Assembly: GCA_015494245.1 (NCBI GenBank)
Contig: WGBN01000042.1
Location: 1 to 10,972 of the forward strand
From: Saprospiraceae bacterium
GTDB lineage: Bacteria > Bacteroidota > Bacteroidia > Chitinophagales > Saprospiraceae
Direction of reading: 5' to 3'
DNA length: 10,972 bases
Below are positions 5,857 through 10,972 of the stretch, in pieces. The notes under the pieces were generated by a model. It was not told the origin of the DNA, ran no database searches, and saw only the letters and a program-made list of their open reading frames with translations. Numbering within the stretch: position 1 is the first letter of the stretch; each line of letters starts with the position of its first letter. The position numbers and the translations under genes are program-made.

Positions 5857-7629
5857 ATGAGCAACTACGTAGTTTCAGCACGAAAATATCGCCCCACGCG
5901 TTTTTCCGAGGTCGTTGGCCAGGAGCACGTATCACAAACGCTGAAGAACGCCCTGAAGGAAGACCATTTGGCGCAAGCCTTTCTCTTTTGCGGCCCCAGA
6001 GGCGTCGGCAAAACCACCTGTGCGCGCATTTTGGCGAAAGCCCTCAACTGCCAACAACTCACCGAAGAGCACGAGCCCTGCAATGAATGCCCGAGTTGTA
6101 CGGCCTTTAACGAAAACGCCTCGCTCAACATCACCGAGCTGGATGCAGCTTCCAACAACTCCGTAGAACACATCCGCACCCTCATAGACCAGGTGCGCAT
6201 CCCACCCCAGCAGGGACGCTATCGCATCTTCATCATAGATGAGGTGCACATGCTCTCCCTCAGCGCCTTCAACGCCTTCCTCAAAACCCTCGAAGAACCC
6301 CCTGCACACGCAGTCTTCATCCTCGCTACCACCGAGAAACACAAAATCCTGCCCACCATCCTCTCGCGTTGTCAAATCTATGACTTCAAGCGCATCGCAG
6401 CGGCAGACATCAAAAAACAACTGCAATATATCTGCCAACAAGAAGGCATAGAGGCCGAAGAACAGGCCCTGCACATCATCGCTCAAAAAGCAGATGGCGC
6501 TTTGCGCGACGCGCTCTCCATATTCGACCGCATCAGCAGCTTCTCCGGTAAGAAAATCACCTACCGAACGGTCATTGAAAACCTGCATGTACTCGACTAC
6601 GATTACTACTTCCAATTCGTAGAAGCCCTGCTGACCGAAGACTTGTCCAAAGTACTGTTGCTCTTTGACGAAATCCTCAGAGCCGGATTTGAAGGCGACC
6701 TGTTTATGCAGGGACTGGCTACGCACTTGCGCGATCTGCTGGTCTGCAAAGACCCCGCTACCCGCTCCTTGCTGGAAGCCGGAGAAGAACTCCAAAAGCG
6801 CTACATCGAACAGGCTCAAAGCACACCGCCAGCCTTCCTCCTGAGCGCCCTCAACATCGCCACCGAAAGCGAATTGCAGTACAAACTCGCCAAAAACAAG
6901 CGCCTCCACATCGAAATGGCGCTCATCAAAATGTGCTACATCCTGCGCGCCAAAGAAGCTGCAGAGCAAAGCACCCCAACAGAAAAAAAAAGTCCTGAAC
7001 TAAAAGAAAGCCAGGTCCGCGAGCCTTCTAAACCGGCTTACGCCAAATCAAACCCGCGTCAACAACCGCCCCAAAAACCTGCCGGACAAAAACCCGAAAC
7101 AAAGCCCAAAACAACGACCCCAAACACGCCCCCTCCACCCCCGCCTCCCATGCCAACCGGACGACCGGGCACCGATGATATACTCTCTCAAATAGACCGG
7201 GCCGTAAGTGAAAAACACCGGCAAACGCGGCAGCAAAACACCCCCATAACAACCGAAATGCTGCAAACCCTCTGGGATGCCTACTTAGATGAAATAAACT
7301 CCGACCTCCTGCGCAACGCCATGCGAAAAGCCCGCCTCGAGTACAAAAACGAAACCCTGCACGTGCTCGTCACCTCCCCCATCTCCCAAGCCAACCTCCA
7401 ACAGGAAATCGGCCTCATCGAACACTTGCGCAAAGCCACCAACAAACCATCCCTTCGCTGGGAAATACACATAGACCAGGAGGCAGCAGCCAAACTAAAA
7501 GAACAAAGCCGCAGCCCCAAAAAGAAAACCCCCAAAGAAAAATACCTCGACATGCTGCAGACCAACCCCCTCATCGAAAAATTGCGCAAGGAATTGGACC
7601 TGCAAATTGATCCGGCGGGATCATCGTAA
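5857..7629 (+). CDS. dnaX: DNA polymerase III subunit gamma/tau
   Basis: A 590-residue clamp-loader ATPase that loads the sliding clamp and, in its long tau form, ties the loader to the polymerase. Domain I carries Walker A GPRGVGKTT (46-54), zinc-knuckle cysteines C65, C75, C78 and C81, Walker B IIDEVHML (126-133), and the SRC arginine-finger motif (170-172). Domain II contains GALRDALS (214-221). Domain III, the oligomerisation collar, ends near residue 363 with RLHIEMALIKMCYIL. A hydrophilic Pro/Lys/Gln linker (about 366-435) with seven consecutive prolines (425-431) follows, then a tau-like C-terminal domain (about 460-590). An A9 run at codons 376-378, just past domain III, could generate a short gamma form. 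The start follows a -7 box by 6 nt. The next gene starts 64 bp downstream on the same strand. Confidence 0.96.
   Translation: MSNYVVSARKYRPTRFSEVVGQEHVSQTLKNALKEDHLAQAFLFCGPRGVGKTTCARILAKALNCQQLTEEHEPCNECPSCTAFNENASLNITELDAASNNSVEHIRTLIDQVRIPPQQGRYRIFIIDEVHMLSLSAFNAFLKTLEEPPAHAVFILATTEKHKILPTILSRCQIYDFKRIAAADIKKQLQYICQQEGIEAEEQALHIIAQKADGALRDALSIFDRISSFSGKKITYRTVIENLHVLDYDYYFQFVEALLTEDLSKVLLLFDEILRAGFEGDLFMQGLATHLRDLLVCKDPATRSLLEAGEELQKRYIEQAQSTPPAFLLSALNIATESELQYKLAKNKRLHIEMALIKMCYILRAKEAAEQSTPTEKKSPELKESQVREPSKPAYAKSNPRQQPPQKPAGQKPETKPKTTTPNTPPPPPPPMPTGRPGTDDILSQIDRAVSEKHRQTRQQNTPITTEMLQTLWDAYLDEINSDLLRNAMRKARLEYKNETLHVLVTSPISQANLQQEIGLIEHLRKATNKPSLRWEIHIDQEAAAKLKEQSRSPKKKTPKEKYLDMLQTNPLIEKLRKELDLQIDPAGSS
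6983..6998 (+). promoter_or_regulatory. Candidate slippage site giving short DnaX (gamma)
   Basis: Nine consecutive A (6983-6991) in the frame GAA AAA AAA AGT include the -1 slippery heptamer A AAA AAA (6984-6990). A -1 shift, or one added A in the mRNA, reads Lys, Ser and then TGA at 6996-6998, giving 380 residues. Loss of one A reads Val, Leu, Asn and then TAA at 7001-7003, giving 381 residues. Both products would keep domains I-III and lose the tau tail. Only a weak 5-bp stem (around 7022-7041) lies downstream, which favours transcriptional slippage over ribosomal frameshifting. Confidence 0.55.
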
Positions 7630-7662
7630 CGACGACGACAACCACAACCAAAACACCCCCTC

Positions 7663-7681
7663 CTATGTTTTTTCAACATAG
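7663..7681. promoter_or_regulatory. Dyad operator candidate before the Crp/Fnr gene
   Basis: CTATGTT (7663-7669) and AACATAG (7675-7681) form perfect 7-bp arms around TTTTC, ending 12 nt before the regulator's ATG. The left arm overlaps TATGTTTT (7664-7671), which matches TAnnTTTG except the last base. A dyad over a -7-like box upstream of a Crp/Fnr gene fits autoregulation. As RNA it could be a weak AT-rich hairpin, but it has no T-tract after it and is a poor dnaX terminator. Confidence 0.45.
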
Positions 7682-7693
7682 ACCCGTTTCATC

Positions 7694-8395
7694 ATGAAAG
7701 AACAGACTCTCTGGTTTCTCGAGAACATTGACGTAACCGGCATTTTTTGTCCCAAAAAAATGGACAAAGGCCATCTGCATGTCGAAAAAAAGTTCAACAA
7801 GGGAGAATACATCTATCTGCCGGATAGCGATGCCGATAAAATCTACTTCATCTTCGAAGGCCGCATCAAGATAGGAACCAAAAGAGAAGACGGCAAGGAG
7901 CTGACCAAAACCGTACTCGGCCCGGGGGAGGTCTTTGGCGAAATGGTCGCCCTCGGCCAGGCCAAAAGACACGATTTTGCCCAAGCCCTCGAAGATACCA
8001 CCGTCTGCATCGTGGACAAAAGCGACCTGCACAACATGTACCGCGAACACGGCCAATTCCAGGCATTCCTGCTCCGCGTCATGGGCTCCCGCATGTTGGA
8101 AATGGAACAACGCCTCGAATCCCTCGTCTTCAAAGACAGCCGCAGCCGAATCATAGAATTCCTCTGCGAACTTGCCCATAAAAAGGGAAAGCGCATCGGT
8201 TATGAAATCCTCATCAAAAAATTTCTCCCCCATCAGGAAATCGCCAACCTCACCGCTACCTCCCGCCAAACCGTTACCACTACACTCAACGAACTGCGCC
8301 GCGACAACCTCATCACCTTCAACCGCCGCCGCCTCCTCATCCGCGACCTCGACGCCCTGAAAAAACAAATCCATACGGATTCATCGTCGTCGTGA
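7694..8395 (+). CDS. Crp/Fnr-family transcriptional regulator
   Basis: A 233-residue DNA-binding regulator. About 25-140 form a cyclic-nucleotide-binding-type beta barrel, with KGEYIYLPDSDADKIYFIFEGRIKI (36-60) and the phosphate-cassette-like GEVFGEMVALGQAKRHDFAQ (78-97). A dimerisation helix follows (about 115-145), then a Crp-type winged helix (150-222) with a helix-turn-helix at QEIANLTATSRQTVTTTLNEL (181-201) and a wing of arginines (211-213). E83 is kept, but the Arg-Ser pair used by E. coli Crp to hold cAMP reads as an R-H or K-R pair, so the ligand is unclear. The only cysteines are C19, C105 and C158, so the FNR iron-sulfur cluster is not expected. The C-terminus is a run of four serines encoded by TCG-type repeats inside a palindrome. 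The target genes are unknown; the desaturase converging on it is an obvious candidate. Confidence 0.9.
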   Translation: MKEQTLWFLENIDVTGIFCPKKMDKGHLHVEKKFNKGEYIYLPDSDADKIYFIFEGRIKIGTKREDGKELTKTVLGPGEVFGEMVALGQAKRHDFAQALEDTTVCIVDKSDLHNMYREHGQFQAFLLRVMGSRMLEMEQRLESLVFKDSRSRIIEFLCELAHKKGKRIGYEILIKKFLPHQEIANLTATSRQTVTTTLNELRRDNLITFNRRRLLIRDLDALKKQIHTDSSSS

Positions 8396-8426
8396 CGCCC
8401 TATAGGGCGTCACGACACCCGTATGG
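8360..8426 (-). terminator. Large hairpin over both convergent stop codons; terminator for the desaturase gene
   Basis: A perfect 28-bp palindrome (8389-8416) has 12-bp arms, GTCGTGACGCCC and GGGCGTCACGAC, around TATA. Outside it, CCATACGG (8371-8378) pairs with CCGTATGG (8419-8426), separated by a 10-nt/2-nt internal loop. Both stop codons (regulator TGA 8393-8395; desaturase TAG 8402-8400) lie inside. On the reverse strand the hairpin is followed by ATTTGTTTTTTC (8370-8359), making a strong intrinsic terminator that extends into the 3' end of the opposite gene. The forward strand has no T-tract, so any stop there would rely on the stem alone. Confidence 0.75.
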
Positions 8427-9251
8427 TTCAAATCTATACAATTCACGGGAGGGTATGGCCGGCCAGGTGTGATGCACCAAATGATAAACACAGGCTTCCG
8501 TAACCCTGCGACCAAGAAACAGGTAAAAAAACCATTTCAAAAACCCGGGCAAACGCTTCGAAAAACCAAAACGATAAATAACCGGCTGATGAACCAGCCA
8601 GGAAAAAACAAACCAGGATGTAAAACCCACCATACGCATCGCAAGAAAAACCACCAAATATTTCTCAAAGCCAAAAGCCCAAATAAAAGCAAGCTGCAAA
8701 GGCGGATAGATGAACAAGCGGTAAAGACGGTGCCGGCTCAAACGACCATACTTGATGTCCAGAAAAAATTGAACTTCCTCGTAAAACAAACACGCAAGTA
8801 AAGAACCCCAAAAGCCCCCCGATTCATACAACGAATGAGGGTCATGCTCGGGGTCAAGCCCCGGAGAAGCCTCATGTACATGGGTGGCATGATGCTTCAG
8901 ATGCTTTCGCTTTACCGAATCGTAAGGCTCATCCCAGGGGGTTACCACTACGGCAAACCCCTCCGCAATGGCCTCCAACCAGCCCGGAAGGCGGCTCCTG
9001 TGATCAGCATGGGTCCTGTCGTGATTGGCCACAAAAGCCCGTGCCGCCAACATATAAAACAGCAACAAAAAAACAGGCCACTGCAAATAGCCAAACCCAT
9101 AGAGGACGATCAACACATACAGAACCGTATTCAAAAATAAAATCTCAAGATCTATCGAGCTTTTAGATTCCGGCGTGTAAAAAACACGCTCCTCACCAAA
9201 CCGGACGTAATGGCTTCTTTCTGTATTTATGGCATTCATAATTAAGCACAT
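8400..9251 (-). CDS. Membrane fatty-acid desaturase-like protein
   Basis: A 283-residue integral membrane protein with the three histidine boxes of the di-iron desaturase/hydroxylase superfamily: HDRTH (77-81), HLKHH (117-121) and HLVHH (257-261). Hydrophobic segments at about 35-75, 147-160, 180-222 and 234-247 would place the boxes on the cytoplasmic side. Members use oxygen and electrons from a carrier to desaturate or hydroxylate lipids; which substrate applies here cannot be told, and a carotenoid or sphingolipid-type oxygenase is also possible. ATG 9251 is used, but an in-frame ATG at 9239 is equally possible and neither has a Shine-Dalgarno sequence. A good promoter lies upstream (9301-9270). 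The stop codon lies inside the palindrome shared with the Crp/Fnr gene, 4 bp from that gene's stop. Confidence 0.85.
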   Translation of the reverse strand: MCLIMNAINTERSHYVRFGEERVFYTPESKSSIDLEILFLNTVLYVLIVLYGFGYLQWPVFLLLFYMLAARAFVANHDRTHADHRSRLPGWLEAIAEGFAVVVTPWDEPYDSVKRKHLKHHATHVHEASPGLDPEHDPHSLYESGGFWGSLLACLFYEEVQFFLDIKYGRLSRHRLYRLFIYPPLQLAFIWAFGFEKYLVVFLAMRMVGFTSWFVFSWLVHQPVIYRFGFSKRLPGFLKWFFYLFLGRRVTEACVYHLVHHTWPAIPSRELYRFEPYGCRDAL

Positions 9252-9269
9252 TTTGGTTGCTATCGGGCC

Positions 9270-9301
9270 TAAATATACAGATTATTTCCCTCACTTCCAA
9301 A
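9270..9301 (-). promoter_or_regulatory. Promoter of the desaturase gene
   Basis: On the reverse strand TTTG (9301-9298) is followed after 20 nt by TATATTTA (9277-9270). This matches the Bacteroidota -33 TTTG and -7 TAnnTTTG pair except for the last base. It is the only place in the window where I find both boxes at about the expected spacing. Transcription would start near 9265, about 13 nt before ATG 9251. The -33 box overlaps the T-tract of the upstream gene's terminator. Confidence 0.6.
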
Positions 9302-9342
9302 AATGATTTTCCCCCCGACTCAAAAGAACCGGAGGGAAAATC
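9297..9342 (-). terminator. Intrinsic terminator of the serine hydrolase gene
   Basis: GATTTTCCC (9305-9313) and GGGAAAATC (9334-9342) are perfect 9-bp arms. After one C/A mismatch the stem continues with CCG (9315-9317) and CGG, leaving a loop of about 12 nt. Reading the reverse strand, the stem is followed by ATTTTTGG (9304-9297). It lies 30 bp past the stop of the serine hydrolase gene, as expected for its terminator. Confidence 0.75.
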
Positions 9343-9372
9343 GCAGTAAAGAATTAACCTGCGCAATACGCT

Positions 9373-10494
9373 TTAGAAACAACCGTGCGCATCATCATAC
9401 GCATTCGTAACGATAGTCCTCAAAGAGGTGCCTATATTGGAGTTCACAAAAACAGTTGCCTGCGTACCGTCCGGAAACTTAAGCACGGCCGTCTTGAGCC
9501 AGTGATCATCGCCGTAGTTCCAGCCACCCAGTTTGCAGTAATAAGTGCCCCAGGTGCCGTTCTCTACTGAATTCCACAGCCCGGCATAATTGTCGGTCAG
9601 ATAAACCCTCATGCCATCATCAATGATGTCATCGGAATACCACAGGTAAGCCCAAAACTTCGCCAGGTCATTGGCCGAAAGGCACCAGCCAAAACCGCCG
9701 GCTACGGAAGAATAATCCACATTACCACCCTTGCCATAGGAATCATTGGCATCCTGATAGGCCAAAAGCGGATTGTGAAAATTCGTGTTCAACATCGCCG
9801 TTACGCCAATGGGCTGAAAAACCTCTTCCTGAAGATACTGCTCGTACAAGGCATTGCAAGTCGCCTCGTCATAATAACCGGAAGAAGGCGCATGCTCACC
9901 CCAAAGGATGGGAATGATCACGCGAAACATGGCGTGATAAGCATTGTGGTAATACCCCACAGTGGTCGGACTGGCCCCTGCAGCCACATAACTCTTCAAA
10001 TTGTCGTAAGTCGTAGCGCTAAAAGACTGCGAACCCGGATCGTTAAAACCCGCCTTGTGCGTCAGCAAATCCAAAAAAGTAACATCAGAAATCCCCGGGC
10101 CCTGTACCCAATGCGAAGGCAGGTAAGGAGCAATGGAGGCATGTACAGACACGCCTTTTTCATCCAACAATTTCAAAACTGCAGCAGTAGTGATCGTCTT
10201 GCTGACACTGGCCACGTGCATGATCTCGTGAATGCTCATATACTTATATCCATCAGCCACCGAGCGGGCAAGCCCCGAGCTTCCGCTGGCCTCAACCTGC
10301 CCGTTTCGAGTAATCACATAAGCATAACCCATAGGGTCTTCTGCCTCTAAAGAAGCAGTAAGGTTCTCCTCAAATTGCTCCAGGCTAAAAGCGCTATTCG
10401 CGCAAATGTCAGGCTCCTTTTCACAAGAAGGAAGCGTGGTAAGTACAAAAAGAGTAAAAATACCGGAAAGAAGAAAGAGCTGTTTGGTTTTCAT
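9373..10494 (-). CDS. Lipoprotein serine hydrolase, beta-lactamase class C fold
   Basis: Predicted envelope lipoprotein of about 373 residues. ATG 10494 is chosen because it gives a classic signal (MKTKQLF, hydrophobic core, LPSC lipobox with Cys24). An in-frame ATG at 10533 adds 13 residues and lies inside the upstream palindrome. Numbering from that longer form, the class C beta-lactamase/DD-peptidase motifs are S109-V-S-K112 (catalytic Ser and Lys), Y195-H-N197 and probably K334-L-G336 as the third motif. The segment TFLDLLTHKAGF (152-163) is also typical of this family. The substrate may be a D-amino-acid peptide, an ester or an antibiotic; most such Bacteroidota lipoproteins are not proven beta-lactamases, so resistance should not be assumed. 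It is transcribed away from the helicase gene and ends before a strong terminator. Confidence 0.88.
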   Translation of the reverse strand: MKTKQLFLLSGIFTLFVLTTLPSCEKEPDICANSAFSLEQFEENLTASLEAEDPMGYAYVITRNGQVEASGSSGLARSVADGYKYMSIHEIMHVASVSKTITTAAVLKLLDEKGVSVHASIAPYLPSHWVQGPGISDVTFLDLLTHKAGFNDPGSQSFSATTYDNLKSYVAAGASPTTVGYYHNAYHAMFRVIIPILWGEHAPSSGYYDEATCNALYEQYLQEEVFQPIGVTAMLNTNFHNPLLAYQDANDSYGKGGNVDYSSVAGGFGWCLSANDLAKFWAYLWYSDDIIDDGMRVYLTDNYAGLWNSVENGTWGTYYCKLGGWNYGDDHWLKTAVLKFPDGTQATVFVNSNIGTSLRTIVTNAYDDAHGCF

Positions 10495-10511
10495 GGTGAG
10501 TGGGGTTTTGA

Positions 10512-10539
10512 AAGTTAGAGAAAGTGCTTTCACTAACTT
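10512..10539. promoter_or_regulatory. 28-bp imperfect palindrome between divergent genes
   Basis: AAGTTAG (10512-10518) pairs with CTAACTT (10533-10539) and, after one A/A mismatch, GAAAG (10520-10524) with CTTTC (10527-10531) around TG: 12 of 13 positions per arm pair. On the reverse strand its edge overlaps TAACTTTC (10517-10510), a one-mismatch -7 box for the serine hydrolase gene. That placement fits an operator for a dimeric regulator. No T-tract follows on the reverse strand; the forward strand has only a weak mixed T-rich stretch. Confidence 0.5.
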
Positions 10540-10594
10540 ATCTTCTTATTTCCCGTATCTTACCCCCCGGTAACCATTGTACCTCGCAGGCAAT

Positions 10595-10972
10595 ATGAAA
10601 AGCAAAAAAGAACAACTCAAAGGCTTTCGCCAAATGCTGAAAGGGCTGAATGCCCCTCAACGACAGGCCGTGGACCAAATCGAAGGCCCCGTCCTCGTGC
10701 TGGCCGGACCGGGCACGGGAAAAACCCACATGCTCACCGCCCGCATCGGCCAAATCCTCCTCCAAACCGACGCCAATCCCGAAAACATCCTCTGCCTCAC
10801 TTTCACCGATGCCGCCGCACTGACCATGCGCAAACGGCTGCTCAAACTCATCGGGCCCGGCGCCCACCGCATTCACATCCACACCTTCCACGCCTTCGCC
10901 TACGGCATCCTGCGCGACTACCCCCGCTACTTCGACTTCAAAGAATGGCAACTCATCACAGAACTCGAACGC
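10595..10972 (+). CDS. UvrD/Rep-type ATP-dependent DNA helicase, N-terminal part
   Basis: The frame is open from ATG 10595 to the window end, giving the first 126 residues of a superfamily 1A helicase. Visible motifs are the Q motif LNAPQRQAV (18-26), Walker A AGPGTGKT (37-44), motif Ia LCLTFTDAAALTMRKRL (66-82) and the IHTFHAFAYGIL segment (95-106). Such enzymes unwind DNA 3'-5' in repair or replication restart. Motif Ia reads TFTDAAA where UvrD and PcrA have TFTNKAA, and it is followed by a KLIGPGAHRIHIHTFHAF block. This suggests a less-studied branch of large Bacteroidota helicases, perhaps with a nuclease domain further on, but the rest of the gene is outside the window. No Shine-Dalgarno sequence is visible. 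TATCTTAC at 10556-10563 is a weak -7-like box. Confidence 0.9.
   Translation, partial: MKSKKEQLKGFRQMLKGLNAPQRQAVDQIEGPVLVLAGPGTGKTHMLTARIGQILLQTDANPENILCLTFTDAAALTMRKRLLKLIGPGAHRIHIHTFHAFAYGILRDYPRYFDFKEWQLITELER

Noticed and set aside
5932..6969. Reverse-strand open frame of 345 codons opposite dnaX
   Set aside because: It lies wholly inside a certain dnaX gene and its translation resembles no protein; a codon-bias shadow.
7629..8393. ACGACGACGA (7629-7638) and its complement (8384-8393) flanking the Crp/Fnr gene
   Set aside because: A 10-bp low-complexity triplet match could arise by chance, and there are no target-site duplications or transposase to suggest a mobile unit.
1..10972. CRISPR, transposon, phage, toxin-antitoxin or defence system
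   Set aside because: No regularly spaced repeat array, transposase, integrase, phage gene, small paired toxin-antitoxin genes or defence-type cassette is visible; the genes are mostly ordinary chromosomal ones.

Overview
The window reads as chromosomal housekeeping DNA from a member of the Bacteroidota, probably a Saprospiria-like lineage. Reasons: a DUF4292-type lipoprotein paired with an EnvC-like M23 protein, lipoprotein signals with relaxed lipoboxes, several matches to the Bacteroidota promoter pattern (TAnnTTTG at -7, TTTG at -33), few Shine-Dalgarno sequences, and moderate GC. The lineage below phylum is a guess.

Layout. Positions 1-349 hold no gene I can identify, but carry a perfect 9-bp inverted repeat and a 16-bp direct repeat. 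A forward cluster follows: DUF4292-like lipoprotein (350-1132), EnvC-like coiled-coil/LytM protein (1142-2389), ribosome-associated GTPase HflX (2444-3661), then an unrecognised protein (3799-4527) that I interpret as a degenerate DEDDh-exonuclease fold. A reverse two-gene unit follows: a 121-residue conserved-looking protein (5810-5445) and glucose-1-phosphate thymidylyltransferase RmlA (5424-4567), ending in an intrinsic terminator. This unit diverges from dnaX (5857-7629) across 46 bp that contain two mirrored -7 boxes only 4 and 6 nt from the start codons. A Crp/Fnr-type regulator (7694-8395) follows dnaX and converges on a membrane fatty-acid-desaturase-like gene (9251-8400); the stop codons are 4 bp apart inside a long palindrome. 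Upstream of the desaturase, on the same strand, is a lipoprotein serine hydrolase of the beta-lactamase class C fold (10494-9373). It diverges from the N-terminus of a UvrD/Rep helicase (10595-10972) that runs off the window.

Functionally the window mixes envelope work (lipoprotein, EnvC-like amidase activator, RmlA sugar nucleotide synthesis, desaturase, serine hydrolase) with core information processing (HflX, DnaX, helicase). I see no CRISPR array, transposase, phage gene or defence cassette. The most interesting signal is an A9 run in dnaX just after the clamp-loader core, with stop codons close by in both alternative frames. This is the arrangement expected for making the short gamma form by slippage. 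Next come the mirrored, apparently leaderless dnaX promoter region, the degenerate exonuclease-like protein with its odd overlapping GTG start, and the palindrome shared by two convergent stop codons.
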